From: CAXMRP01 sp964196155
Lineage (GTDB): Bacteria; Pseudomonadota; Alphaproteobacteria; Rhizobiales; Afifellaceae
Assembly (NCBI GenBank): GCA_964196155.1
Contig: CAXMRP010000069.1
Location: 16,722 to 80,721, forward strand
Direction of reading: 5' to 3'
DNA: 64,000 nt
Part shown: positions 1 through 8,542 of the stretch, one piece after another
Position numbering within the stretch: the stretch's first letter is position 1
Layout of the letters: each line of letters begins with the position of its first letter
Translations under genes and position numbers: made by a program
The notes under the pieces: model-generated
Databases searched by the model: none
Told to the model about the DNA's origin: nothing
Seen by the model: the letters and a program-made list of their open reading frames with translations, nothing else

Positions 1-1719
1 GGCAAAGCCGCGCGCGGCGTTGCGGCCGGCAGCGGCGATCAAGTTGGGTAAAAGCGAAGGCCGCATGTCGGAGAGTTCGGTGGAGATGGGATTGCCCAGT
101 TGCAGCTCCGCCTGGCCGCCGCCGAACAGTTCGGCCTGATTGGCCGGCAGGAATGACCAGGTGACGGCTTCGTTGAGACCACGGGCGGCGAGCGCCCGGG
201 CCGTGTTGAAGCGGCGGCGCTGCAACAGGGTGATCGAGGGTTTGGCGACATCGCGCAGGCGCGGCAGGGCGACATGTTCGATCTTGTCGAAGCCATGGAT
301 GCGGGTGATCTCCTCCACCAGATCGGCCTCGCCATGAACGTCCGGCCGCCACGGTGGAATGGCGATGGAGACCTTGTTGGCGGCATCGGGTTCGGCGGCA
401 GCCTCAAAGCCAAGGCGGGCCAGAATATCGAGCTGGATGTCAGCGGGGATATCGACACCGGCCAGCGTCTTCACCCGGTCAAGTCGCAGATCGAATGTCG
501 CACCACGCATCGGTGGCGTTCCGGCGACCACCAGCTCGGAGGCCTCGCCACCGCACAGGTCGAGGATCATCTGCGTGGCGATTTCCGCGCCGGGTTGCGT
601 AAAAAATGGATCGACGCCGCGCTCAAACCGATAGCGGGCATCGGAAATGACCGCCAGCCGACGGCCGGTTTTGGCGGTGCGGATCGGGTCAAACCATGCC
701 GATTCCACGAACACATTGACGGTTTCATCCGAACAGCCCGACGGCTCGCCACCGATCACGCCGCCGATAGCTTCAGCGATATTGTCGTCGGCAATCACCG
801 TCATGGTGTCGTCGAGGGTGTAGGTCTTGCCATCCAGCGCGGCGATTTCCTCACCGGCATTGGCCAGCCGGGCATGGATGTTGCCGGTAACCTTGTCGGC
901 GTCGAAGACGTGCAGCGGTCGGCCATAGGCCAAGGTCATGAAGTTGGTGATGTCGACCAGCGCAGAAATTGGCCGCAAACCTACGGCGCGCAGCAGTCGC
1001 TGGATGCGGGCCGGCGAGGGGCCGTTTTTCACGCCGCGAATATAGCGTCCGACGAAGAGTGGACAGGGGGCGTTGTCGGGATCGTCGAATTTCAGGCTGA
1101 CGGCGATCGGGCTTTTGAACGCGCCTGCAACCGGGGTGGCGACGAATGGCTTCAGGGTGCCGATGCCCTTGGCGGCCAGATCGCGGGCAATGCCATAGAT
1201 GCCCAGGGCATCGGGCCGGTTGGGGGTGACGCCGATATCGATCACCGGATCGGACAGGCCGGCATAGTCGGCGAAATTCGCGCCAAGCGGCGCATCCTCG
1301 GGCAGATCGATGATCCCGTCGTGATCGTCGGAAATGCGCAATTCGCGCTCCGAACACAACATGCCGTTTGACGCCTCGCCGCGTATGACGCCGGGTTTCA
1401 GGTCCATACCAGTGCCGGGAATATGGGTGCCGGCGGGCGCGAAAACGCCGATCAGGCCGGTGCGGGCATTGGGCGCGCCGCACACCACCTGCACCGGATC
1501 GCCGCCGTTGCCGGTGTCGACTATGCAGACGCGCAACCGGTCGGCATTGGGATGCTGGCGCGCCTCAATAACGCGAGCGATGGTGAAGGGTGCGAGTTCG
1601 TCTGCCGGATCGTGCAGGGATTCCAGTTCCAGACCGATGCCGGTCAGCACATCGGCGATTTCGGATGCGGATGCGTCCGTATCGAGGAAATCCTTCAGCC
1701 ATGAGAGTGTGAACTTCAT
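1..1719 (-). CDS. pheT: Phenylalanyl-tRNA synthetase beta subunit (partial, 3' end off the left edge)
   Basis: Charges tRNA-Phe as the beta half of the cytoplasmic (PheST)2 enzyme. The minus-strand frame opens with MKFTLSWLKDFLDT and stays open to the window edge, giving about 573 codons of a family usually near 800 residues. It shows the N-terminal tRNA-binding OB-fold region (about residues 38-150, with VQVVCGAPNAR) and B3/B4-type motifs such as ITNFMTLAYGRPLHVFDADK. The C-terminal catalytic-like and anticodon-binding parts are outside the window. The ATG shares an ATGA overlap with the pheS stop codon, so translation is probably coupled to pheS. No defect is seen in the visible part. Confidence 0.97.
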   Translation of the reverse strand, partial: MKFTLSWLKDFLDTDASASEIADVLTGIGLELESLHDPADELAPFTIARVIEARQHPNADRLRVCIVDTGNGGDPVQVVCGAPNARTGLIGVFAPAGTHIPGTGMDLKPGVIRGEASNGMLCSERELRISDDHDGIIDLPEDAPLGANFADYAGLSDPVIDIGVTPNRPDALGIYGIARDLAAKGIGTLKPFVATPVAGAFKSPIAVSLKFDDPDNAPCPLFVGRYIRGVKNGPSPARIQRLLRAVGLRPISALVDITNFMTLAYGRPLHVFDADKVTGNIHARLANAGEEIAALDGKTYTLDDTMTVIADDNIAEAIGGVIGGEPSGCSDETVNVFVESAWFDPIRTAKTGRRLAVISDARYRFERGVDPFFTQPGAEIATQMILDLCGGEASELVVAGTPPMRGATFDLRLDRVKTLAGVDIPADIQLDILARLGFEAAAEPDAANKVSIAIPPWRPDVHGEADLVEEITRIHGFDKIEHVALPRLRDVAKPSITLLQRRRFNTARALAARGLNEAVTWSFLPANQAELFGGGQAELQLGNPISTELSDMRPSLLPNLIAAAGRNAARGFA

Positions 1720-2804
1720 CGGCTCAACCCCTCGGCAAGCGTCGGCACATCGAGGGCTGAGAAACCGTAGTGGCGCAGCCAGCGGATATCGGCCTCGAAG
1801 AAGGCGCGCAAGTCCGGCATGCCGTATTTCAACATGGCGACGCGGTCGATGCCCATGCCGAAGGCGAAGCCCTGATAGCGATCGGGATCGAGCCCGCCGG
1901 CGCGGATGACATTGGGGTGGACCATACCGGAGCCCAAAATCTCCATCCAGCTGTCGCCGACGCCGATCTTCAGTTCGCCGTCTTCCCATGAGCAACCGAT
2001 ATCGACCTCCATCGACGGTTCGGTGAACGGAAAGTGCGAGGGGCGGAAGCGCATCTTGACCTCATCCACCTCGAAATAGGCCTTGCAGAAGGCTTCCAGG
2101 CAACCTTTCAGGTGGCCCATATGGGTGCCCCCGTCGATGACCAACCCTTCGATCTGATGAAACATCGGTGTGTGGGTCATGTCGGAATCGGAGCGGAAAG
2201 TGCGGCCTGGCGCGATGACGCGGATCGGCGGGGTGGAATTTTCCATGGTACGTATTTGCACCGGCGAGGTGTGGGTGCGCAGCACCTTGCGCTCATCAGA
2301 ACCGGGCTTGGCGTTGAAATAAAACGTATCATGCTCCTGCCGCGCCGGATGGTCGTCGGGCATGTTGAGGGCGCCAAAATTGTACCAGTCGCTTTCGATA
2401 TGCGGGCCTTCGGCGACATCGAAATCCATGGCGGCGAATATGGCGATCGCCTCTTCCCATACTTGCGTTACCGGATGCACCGAACCGGTCTGTTCGGGCC
2501 GCACTGGCAAGGTGACATCGAGGCGCTCGGTTTTGAGGCGGTTTTCCAGCGCAGCATTGGCCAAATCAGACCGGCGCGCCTCGATCGCCGCGCCGATACT
2601 GTTTTTCAGGCCGTTGAGGATTGGCCCGGCGACCTTGCGCTCTTCGGGTGTCATGCGGCCAAGGGATTTGAGCTGCTCGGAGATTGCGCCCTTTTTTCCA
2701 AGCGCACCGATACGGACTTCTTCCAGTGCCCGCTCGTCGGCAGCAGCGGCGATTGCCGCGACGATGCCTTCTTCCAGCGCGTTCAGTTCGTTGTTCTCAG
2801 TCAT
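1716..2804 (-). CDS. pheS: Phenylalanyl-tRNA synthetase alpha subunit
   Basis: Catalytic alpha subunit of phenylalanyl-tRNA synthetase, 362 residues, close to the usual alphaproteobacterial length. It has an N-terminal coiled-coil arm (about residues 1-100) and then the class II core: motif 2 around RTHTSPVQIRTM and APGRTFRSDSDMTHTPMFHQ, and motif 3 around GFAFGMGIDRVAMLKYG. I chose the ATG at 2804 (MTENNELNALEEG) because homologues start with this coiled coil. An in-frame upstream ATG at 2867 would add 21 Arg-rich residues that look like leader. It is followed by pheT with a 4-bp overlap. A terminator-like hairpin separates it from rplT, so pheST may be partly uncoupled from the ribosomal genes. 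Confidence 0.97.
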   Translation of the reverse strand: MTENNELNALEEGIVAAIAAAADERALEEVRIGALGKKGAISEQLKSLGRMTPEERKVAGPILNGLKNSIGAAIEARRSDLANAALENRLKTERLDVTLPVRPEQTGSVHPVTQVWEEAIAIFAAMDFDVAEGPHIESDWYNFGALNMPDDHPARQEHDTFYFNAKPGSDERKVLRTHTSPVQIRTMENSTPPIRVIAPGRTFRSDSDMTHTPMFHQIEGLVIDGGTHMGHLKGCLEAFCKAYFEVDEVKMRFRPSHFPFTEPSMEVDIGCSWEDGELKIGVGDSWMEILGSGMVHPNVIRAGGLDPDRYQGFAFGMGIDRVAMLKYGMPDLRAFFEADIRWLRHYGFSALDVPTLAEGLSR

Positions 2805-2897
2805 ATCGTCCCGCCCGCCAATCGGGCCCTTGTTGTCACGTCGTCTGTGTGTCCGGTCTGTGGTCATTTAGCAAAGCCGAAATGCCGGAATATGCGC

Positions 2898-2925
2898 AAA
2901 GAAAAAGGGGCGGCAGCGCCACCCC
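2898..2925 (-). terminator. Rho-independent terminator or attenuator between rplT and pheS
   Basis: Read on the minus strand, GGGGTGGC, a 3-base loop and GCCGCCCC form an 8-bp stem with one T-G wobble, followed by TTTTTCTTT. It lies just after the rplT stop codon and about 95 bases before the pheS start. It could end the infC-rpmI-rplT transcript or attenuate read-through into pheST. Attenuation of pheST is known in enterobacteria; here it is only inference. Confidence 0.7.
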
Positions 2926-2955
2926 TGATCTTCGAACATCCGTCCGGGGCCGCTG

Positions 2956-3357
2956 CTAGTGAACAGCGGCGGTAAATTCGTTCGGTGTCATTTCCTTGAG
3001 ATAGACAAGCGACGACTTGGCCTGCTCGGCCAATGCGGCGAACGCTGCCGGCTCGTTGACGGCCAGATCGGCGAGAACCTTGCGATCGATCTCGATACCG
3101 GCCTTGTTCAGACCATCGACCATCCGGCCATAGGTCAGACCGTTGAGACGGGCGGCGGCGTTGATGCGCTGAATCCACAGCGAGCGAAAGTTGCGCTTGC
3201 GAACCCGGCGATCGCGATAGGCGTATTGCGCGGCTTTCTCGACCGCCTGCTTGGCGACGCGAATGGTATTCTTGCGCCGGCCATAATAGCCCTTGGCCTG
3301 TTTGATGACCTTTTTGTGGCGGGCATGGGCGGTAACGCCCCGTTTAATTCGTGACAT
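2956..3357 (-). CDS. rplT: 50S ribosomal protein L20
   Basis: Large-subunit protein that binds 23S rRNA early in assembly. It is 133 residues with the basic N-terminal arm characteristic of L20 (MSRIKRGVTAHARHKKVIKQ, then AKGYYGRRKNTIRVAKQAVEKA). The globular part includes LWIQRINAAARLNGLTYGRM. The short acidic/alanine C-terminal tail is slightly longer than in E. coli (118 residues). It follows rpmI by 18 bases, so the two are co-translated neighbours. In E. coli L20 represses translation of this operon; no such site can be recognised here by eye. Confidence 0.98.
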   Translation of the reverse strand: MSRIKRGVTAHARHKKVIKQAKGYYGRRKNTIRVAKQAVEKAAQYAYRDRRVRKRNFRSLWIQRINAAARLNGLTYGRMVDGLNKAGIEIDRKVLADLAVNEPAAFAALAEQAKSSLVYLKEMTPNEFTAAVH

Positions 3358-3375
3358 GAACCTGTCTCCCTTGGA

Positions 3376-3576
3376 CTAGCGTTGATACGGCAGAAATTTG
3401 CGAATGACGCGCGCATCCTGCTCCGACAGCACCGAGGTGCCGCGTGCATTGCGGATGAATTTGCGGCTTCGCTTGATCATGCCGTGACGTTTGCCGGCCT
3501 GGGCGACCTTGATCTTGCCCGATGCGGTGACCTTGAATCGCTTCTTGGCCCCCGACTTCGTTTTCATCTTGGGCAT
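3376..3576 (-). CDS. rpmI: 50S ribosomal protein L35
   Basis: Small basic large-subunit protein, 66 residues, the normal length. It starts MPKMKTKSGAKKRFKVTASG and contains KVAQAGKRHGMIKRSRKFIRN, matching the L35 family. The ATG at 3576 is preceded by AAGGAG with good spacing (AAGGAGAGCAAAATG). A longer frame upstream (to 3747) has no ribosomal character and is ignored. It sits between infC and rplT. A 236-base gap separates it from infC and contains its own likely promoter. Confidence 0.97.
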   Translation of the reverse strand: MPKMKTKSGAKKRFKVTASGKIKVAQAGKRHGMIKRSRKFIRNARGTSVLSEQDARVIRKFLPYQR

Positions 3577-3723
3577 TTTGCTCTCCTTCAAACTGACGGC
3601 AACCCGGCAATATCGACGGGTTGAGCCATTACGGCTCTGGTCATGAACACCTGTCATGAGCATTCGGGATCGCCACGGCATGCCCTGTCCGGATAGTCCG
3701 GAGCCGGGCGATCCGGCAGCGGG

Positions 3724-3752
3724 CTTATAGCGATGCGCCCGCAACATGGCAA
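3724..3752 (-). promoter_or_regulatory. Predicted sigma70-type promoter for rpmI-rplT
   Basis: On the minus strand TTGCCA and TATAAG are separated by exactly 17 bases, in the otherwise empty gap between infC and rpmI. A short inverted repeat (GCGGGC / GCCCGC) overlaps the -10 region. The spacing and position are good; start-site data are lacking. Confidence 0.45.
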
Positions 3753-3812
3753 GCCGTTCGCTGATTCGCCATTGTGGCCAGCGCGGACGGCTTGCAATTA
3801 TTTTTCGCCGAT

Positions 3813-4547
3813 TTAAGTCGCGGCGGCAGCGTCAGCCGGCGGAGCGCTTTCGGCGCTCTCTACTTTCGGCTCCGCAATTTCTTCCGTCTCGGCAACTTCC
3901 GCTTCGGCATTTTCCGCTTCGGTAGCTGCCGCGGCTTCAGCTTCAGCTTCCTCCTTGGCCTGCAATTCCTTTTGCAGTGCCTTGCGCGATGCCCGTTGGG
4001 CCGGCGTCAGTGGAATGGGTGCCAGAATCATGATCATCTGACGGCCTTCCATCTTCGGCTGATACTCAACTTTGGACATGGTCCCCAATTCGTCACGAAC
4101 CTTGAACAGGAGATCGAGACCCAGTTCCTGGTGGGCCATTTCGCGACCGCGAAACCGCATGGTCACCTTGACCTTGTTTTCGTCGTCGAGGAACCGGCGC
4201 GCGTTGCGCATCTTCACGTCATAGTCATGAGTGTCGATGTTGGGCCGCATCTTGATTTCCTTGACGTCGACCGTCTTCTGGTTCTTGCGGGCCTCGGCGG
4301 CCTTTTTTTGAGCCTGATATTTGTATTTGCCGTAGTCGAGGATTTTCACGACAGGTGGCTTGGAATTGGGGGCGACCTCGACAAGGTCAAGACCGACATC
4401 GGCAGCGATATCCATCGCCTTCTCTACCGGTACAGGGCCGTGGTGGGTACCCTCATGATCGACAAGCTGAACTTCGTGGGCGGTAATTTCCGCGTTGACG
4501 CGGGGGCCCTCCTTTACTTGCGGAGGTGCACGATATGGTCGGCGAAT
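3813..4547 (-). CDS. infC: Translation initiation factor IF-3, AUU start codon
   Basis: Binds the 30S subunit, blocks premature 50S joining and proofreads the start codon. The frame continues upstream of the first ATG (4415) through the conserved IF-3 N-domain (NAEITAHEVQLVDHEGTHHG). No ATG, GTG or TTG is available, but an ATT at 4547 lies 8 bases after AAAGGAG. This is the rare AUU start known for infC in E. coli, where it lets IF-3 limit its own synthesis. The protein is 244 residues: N-domain (about 1-85), linker, C-domain (to about 185, with VKVTMRFRGREMAHQELG), then a tail of some 45 residues rich in Ala and Glu. The tail is longer than in E. coli (180 residues total) and probably disordered. 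Confidence 0.96.
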   Translation of the reverse strand: MRRPYRAPPQVKEGPRVNAEITAHEVQLVDHEGTHHGPVPVEKAMDIAADVGLDLVEVAPNSKPPVVKILDYGKYKYQAQKKAAEARKNQKTVDVKEIKMRPNIDTHDYDVKMRNARRFLDDENKVKVTMRFRGREMAHQELGLDLLFKVRDELGTMSKVEYQPKMEGRQMIMILAPIPLTPAQRASRKALQKELQAKEEAEAEAAAATEAENAEAEVAETEEIAEPKVESAESAPPADAAAAT

Positions 4548-4621
4548 GGTCTGAACTCCTTTTAGATATTGCGGTCACCAATTAAGCAATCCGGCTTCTT
4601 TGCGGGCCGCGTTGCCAGTTC

Positions 4622-4650
4622 ATTATCGCACAAGGCCGTCAACGCAACAA
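4622..4650 (-). promoter_or_regulatory. Predicted promoter for infC
   Basis: On the minus strand TTGTTG, a 17-base spacer and GATAAT lie about 75 bases upstream of the AUU start of infC. The -10 is near consensus and the spacing is ideal. The 264-base gap also has to carry the control region of the divergent hydrolase gene, for which no clear promoter was seen. Confidence 0.5.
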
Positions 4651-4811
4651 GAATCGCCTTTTGCCCCTTCCAGTTTGCCTATAAAAACGCTCAAATTCAG
4701 GCGCCGCTGGCTTTGATCTGTTCCCGAAACAGGGCCAATGGCGGAACTTGGGCCCTTTCCTAATCTGAATTATGGTGGGCCCGGCACCACTGCGAAAGAA
4801 GCAAACCGGCG

Positions 4812-5630
4812 ATGGCCATTCCCCCAGACCTTGAACATCTCGATGTTGGTGCGGGCGCTGCGGCGCGGACAATTGTCGTTTGCCGGCGGCCGGCAGCCTC
4901 GGGGAATGAGCCGCAGGCGCCGGGACTATTCTGGCTCGGCGGTTTCAAATCCGACATGGAGGGCTCCAAGGCGATAGCGCTGGATCAGTTCGCCGCCGAG
5001 ACCGGGCAAGCCTGTACCCGCTTCGATTATTCCGGTCATGGCCGATCCAGGGGATCGTTTTCCGCGGGAACGATCTCATGCTGGCTGGAGGAAGCCGAAG
5101 CGGTGTTCGAGCAGTGCACGACAGGTCCGCAAATTGTTGTTGGTTCATCGATGGGCGGTTGGATCGCGCTGCTGCTCGCCACACATCTGAATGAGACCGG
5201 CTTTTCGGACAGGTTGGCCGGGTTGGTGCTGATCGCGCCGGCGATTGACATGACCAAAGACCTGATGTGGGATTTGTTCGACGCAGACGCCCGCGCCGCC
5301 CTGAAACGCGATGGCGAATACCGGCAGCCGTCGGACTATTCCGATGAACCTTATGTGCTGACGCAGGCTCTGATAGAGGACGGGGAAAAGCATCTGTTCG
5401 GTGACCGGCTGATCGAGACCGGATGCCTGGTCCACATTATTCAAGGCATGCGGGATACGGATGTGCCATGGCGGCACGGGGCCGGCGTGCTAGAGCGGCT
5501 GGCCCACGACGACGGGGTTTTGACTTTGGTGCGGGACGGCGATCACCGTCTGTCCCGCCCGCAGGATATTGATCGCCTGCTGGCGATTATTGCCGACTTT
5601 CCGACGCCGGATGCGGCCCAAGATCCCTAA
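4812..5630 (+). CDS. Alpha/beta hydrolase (serine hydrolase)
   Basis: Predicted cytoplasmic serine hydrolase of 272 residues, no signal peptide. The nucleophile elbow is GSSMG at residues 111-115 with Ser113. A likely acid is Asp215 or Asp217 (MRDTDVPW) and the base is His245 (DGDHRLSR). An oxyanion-side motif is FDYSGHGRSRG (71-81), as in acyl-protein thioesterase / ABHD10-like hydrolases. The substrate is not known. The start at 4812 gives the full first strand but its ribosome site is weak. It is divergent from infC and reads toward trpF 67 bases downstream, so it may share a transcript with the trp run, though a possible trpF promoter lies between. Confidence 0.85.
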   Translation: MAIPPDLEHLDVGAGAAARTIVVCRRPAASGNEPQAPGLFWLGGFKSDMEGSKAIALDQFAAETGQACTRFDYSGHGRSRGSFSAGTISCWLEEAEAVFEQCTTGPQIVVGSSMGGWIALLLATHLNETGFSDRLAGLVLIAPAIDMTKDLMWDLFDADARAALKRDGEYRQPSDYSDEPYVLTQALIEDGEKHLFGDRLIETGCLVHIIQGMRDTDVPWRHGAGVLERLAHDDGVLTLVRDGDHRLSRPQDIDRLLAIIADFPTPDAAQDP

Positions 5631-5640
5631 GCCAACGTTT

Positions 5641-5669
5641 TTGTCCCGCGGTCAAATTGCTTGTACAGT
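5641..5669 (+). promoter_or_regulatory. Possible promoter for trpF-trpB-trpA
   Basis: TTGTCC and TACAGT are 17 bases apart in the gap between the hydrolase stop codon and the trpF start. Both hexamers deviate from consensus. No trp leader peptide or terminator/antiterminator fold is visible in the short leader. Confidence 0.35.
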
Positions 5670-5697
5670 TCACCGGATTCATGCAAGTGGCAGCGCC

Positions 5698-6369
5698 ATG
5701 GCGACACTGGTCAAAACATGCGGTTTGCAAACTGCCGACGATGTGGACGCGGCGCGTGATGCGGGTGCGGCGTTGATAGGATTTGTCTTCTTCCCGCCGA
5801 GCCCGCGCAATGTCTCGCTGGATGAAGCTGCGCCGCTGTTTGAAAAAGCGCGTGCTGCCGGACGGAACGCCGTGCAAACAGTCGCGCTGACCGTCGATCC
5901 GTCGGTTGATCAGGTGCGTGCGATCATGAAAAATCTTTCGCCGGACCTGATCCAGTTTCACGGGTCGGAATCGCCAGTCACAATCGCAACGATCCGGGCT
6001 GCGACGGGATGCCGGGCGATGAAGGCGATCGGGGTCTCGACCACTGCCGATCTGGATGCGGTGCCGGCCTACCGGTCTGTCTGCGACATGATCTTGATCG
6101 ACGCCAAGGCACCGAAAACGGCAAACCGGCCGGGTGGTCTTGGTATGACATTCGACTGGTCGCTTCTGGCAGGATTTAGTCCGGGTGTGCCGTGGCTGCT
6201 GGCGGGCGGGCTCAATGCCGGCAATGTCGCCGATGCGCTGAGCCAAACCCGGGCACCTGGCGTTGATGTATCCTCGGGGATTGAAAGCGCGCCGGGAATA
6301 AAAGACCCGCACCGTATCGGCCGGTTTATCGATGCGGTACGGTCCGCCGATGAACTGATTGCTGCGTAA
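5698..6369 (+). CDS. trpF: Phosphoribosylanthranilate isomerase
   Basis: Third step of tryptophan synthesis: Amadori rearrangement of N-(5-phosphoribosyl)anthranilate to CdRP. It has 223 residues with a (beta/alpha)8 fold. The catalytic Cys is Cys8 in VKTCG, the acid is in MILIDAK, and the LIQFHG strand and the phosphate-binding GGLNAGNV and DVSSGIES loops are present. The start at 5698 (MATLVKTCGL) fits the family. The frame is open further upstream but lacks homology. trpB starts about 20 bases after its stop. trpC, which makes the substrate for the next step in most bacteria, is not in this window. Confidence 0.96.
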   Translation: MATLVKTCGLQTADDVDAARDAGAALIGFVFFPPSPRNVSLDEAAPLFEKARAAGRNAVQTVALTVDPSVDQVRAIMKNLSPDLIQFHGSESPVTIATIRAATGCRAMKAIGVSTTADLDAVPAYRSVCDMILIDAKAPKTANRPGGLGMTFDWSLLAGFSPGVPWLLAGGLNAGNVADALSQTRAPGVDVSSGIESAPGIKDPHRIGRFIDAVRSADELIAA

Positions 6370-6388
6370 CACCAAAAGGATGGCTGCC

Positions 6389-7636
6389 GTGACTGCGCCT
6401 CATGCATCAACCGCCAACACCTACCGTTCCGGGCCGGATGAGCGCGGGCATTTTGGGCTCTATGGCGGGCAGTTTGTCGCCGAAACCCTGATGCCCAACA
6501 TTCTGGAGCTGGATGAGGCCTACAAGGCGGCGAAGGCCGATCCGGAATTTCATGCCGAACTTTCAGGACTTTTGAGCCATTATGCCGGCCGGCCCAGTCC
6601 GCTCTATTATGCCGAACGGCTGACAGAAGCGGTGCGCGCCGATGCCCCGGCAGGCAAGGGTGCGAAAATCTATTTCAAGCGCGACGAACTCAACCACACC
6701 GGCTCGCACAAGATCAACAATTGCCTGGGACAAATCCTGCTGGCCAAGCGGATGGGGAAAACGCGGATCATTGCCGAGACTGGCGCCGGTCAGCATGGCG
6801 TGGCGGCAGCGACTGTTGCGGCACGGTTCGGGTTGCCGTGCGTGGTCTATATGGGCAAGACCGATACTGAACGACAGAAGCCGAATGTCTTTCGCATGAC
6901 GCTGCTGGGCGCAGAAATCCACGCTGTTTCCGCCGGGGCCGGTACGCTCAAGGACGCCATGAACGAGGCGTTGCGCGACTGGGTGACCAACGTCACGGAT
7001 ACCTATTATATCATCGGCACAGCTGCCGGACCGCACCCCTATCCAGAACTGGTCCGCGATTTTCAGTCGGTGATCGGCAATGAGACCAGGGAACAGATGA
7101 TGGCGGCGGAGGGCCGGCTACCGGATGCGCTGGTGGCTTGTCTGGGCGGTGGGTCCAACGCTATCGGCCTGTTCCATCCCTTCCTCGACGACACGGATAT
7201 CGCCATTTATGGTGTCGAGGCCGGTGGCAAGGGGCTGGAAGGCGATGAGCATTGCGCTTCGCTCAATGCCGGGAAACCCGGTGTCCTGCACGGCAACCGG
7301 ACATATCTGTTGCAGGATCCCGATGGGCAGATACTGGAAGGCCATTCGATCTCGGCCGGGCTTGATTATCCCGGTATCGGGCCGGAGCATTCCTGGCTGC
7401 GCGACAGTGGCCGTGTCACCTATGTCTCGGCGACCGATGCAGAAGCGCTGGAGGCGTTTCAGCTTTGCACCAAACTGGAAGGCATCATTCCGGCGCTTGA
7501 ACCCTCGCATGCGCTCGCCCATGTGCGTAAGCTGGCACCGACGATGGACAAGGATCAGCTTATCGTGATGAATTTGTGCGGCCGGGGCGACAAGGATGTC
7601 TTTACCGTGGCGGAGCATCTGGGTGTGACGATTTAA
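6389..7636 (+). CDS. trpB: Tryptophan synthase beta chain
   Basis: PLP enzyme joining indole and serine to tryptophan in the TrpAB complex. The motifs are complete: LYGGQFVAETLMP, the PLP lysine in HTGSHKINN, ETGAGQHGVA, GGGSNAIG and the C-terminal LCGRGDKD. It is about 415 residues, as usual for TrpB1. Three starts are in frame: TTG 6359, ATG 6380 and GTG 6389. AAAAGGA ends at 6380, which overlaps the ATG but is 8 bases from the GTG, so GTG 6389 is preferred. It lies between trpF and trpA. A second, distant TrpB2 paralogue is encoded at 61198. Confidence 0.97.
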   Translation: MTAPHASTANTYRSGPDERGHFGLYGGQFVAETLMPNILELDEAYKAAKADPEFHAELSGLLSHYAGRPSPLYYAERLTEAVRADAPAGKGAKIYFKRDELNHTGSHKINNCLGQILLAKRMGKTRIIAETGAGQHGVAAATVAARFGLPCVVYMGKTDTERQKPNVFRMTLLGAEIHAVSAGAGTLKDAMNEALRDWVTNVTDTYYIIGTAAGPHPYPELVRDFQSVIGNETREQMMAAEGRLPDALVACLGGGSNAIGLFHPFLDDTDIAIYGVEAGGKGLEGDEHCASLNAGKPGVLHGNRTYLLQDPDGQILEGHSISAGLDYPGIGPEHSWLRDSGRVTYVSATDAEALEAFQLCTKLEGIIPALEPSHALAHVRKLAPTMDKDQLIVMNLCGRGDKDVFTVAEHLGVTI

Positions 7637-7682
7637 AGCCGAACATGCCAGAGCGAATACGAGCACGAGGATTGCCAGAACT

Positions 7683-8528
7683 GTGACCGACACTTCCCGC
7701 ATCGACGACCGGTTTGCCGCGCTTCAAGCCAAAGCGCGACCGGGGCTGGTCACCTATGTGATGGCTGGCGATCCCGATCGGGAGACCGCCCGGCAGATCC
7801 TGAAGGCCCTGCCGGCAGCAGGCGCGGATGTTGTCGAATTCGGGATGCCGTTTTCCGATCCGATGGCCGATGGACCGGCGATCCAGGCGGCGGGCCTGCG
7901 CGCGCTGAACTGCGGGCAGACGCTGAAAAAGACGCTGGAAGACATTGCCTGGTTCCGTGAAACGGATCGCGAGACGCCGATCGTTCTGATGGGCTATTTC
8001 AACCCGATTTATATCTATGGCGTCGATGCCTTTCTGGCTGACGCGCGCGAGGCGGGGATCGACGGGTTGATTATCGTCGACCTGCCGCCAGAAGAAGATG
8101 ATGAACTGTGCCTGCCGGCGCTGAAGGCCGGGCTCAACTTCATCCGGCTGGCAACGCCAACGACCGATAACAAACGGCTGCCGACGGTGCTCAATAACAC
8201 TTCGGGCTTTGTCTATTACGTATCGATTACCGGGATCACCGGATCGGCGTCGCCGCAGACCGATCAGGTGGCGCAGGCTGTGGCGCGGATCAAGGGCCAC
8301 ACTGATCTACCGGTGGCTGTCGGATTTGGAGTGAATACGCCCGAACAGGCAGCAGCGATTGGACGTACTGCCGACGCGGTGGTTGTCGGTTCGGCCATAG
8401 TTGGCGCGATCAAGGACAGTCTTGATAGTGATGATCGCGCCACCGGCGAAACAGTGGATGCGGTGGCGGAACTGGTCAATGCATTGTCACAGGGCGTGCG
8501 GGCTGCGCGCCAAATGGCAGCGAAATAA
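7683..8528 (+). CDS. trpA: Tryptophan synthase alpha chain
   Basis: Splits indole-3-glycerol phosphate to indole, which is channelled to TrpB. It has 281 residues, TIM barrel. The catalytic Glu is in VVEFGMPFSDPMADGP, the catalytic Asp in LIIVDLPPEE, and the phosphate loop is GFGVNTPEQA followed by VVVGSAIV. It begins with GTG at 7683, the residue that gives the normal N-terminus (TDTSRIDDRFAALQ). It sits 46 bases after trpB and 14 before accD in one run of same-strand genes. Confidence 0.97.
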   Translation: MTDTSRIDDRFAALQAKARPGLVTYVMAGDPDRETARQILKALPAAGADVVEFGMPFSDPMADGPAIQAAGLRALNCGQTLKKTLEDIAWFRETDRETPIVLMGYFNPIYIYGVDAFLADAREAGIDGLIIVDLPPEEDDELCLPALKAGLNFIRLATPTTDNKRLPTVLNNTSGFVYYVSITGITGSASPQTDQVAQAVARIKGHTDLPVAVGFGVNTPEQAAAIGRTADAVVVGSAIVGAIKDSLDSDDRATGETVDAVAELVNALSQGVRAARQMAAK

Positions 8529-8542
8529 GGCGAAGCGTTTTG

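Noticed and set aside
274..1371. Long open frame opposite pheT
   Set aside because: It is antisense to a clearly conserved PheT coding region, and its translation shows no family motif; long antisense frames are common in GC-rich codon usage.
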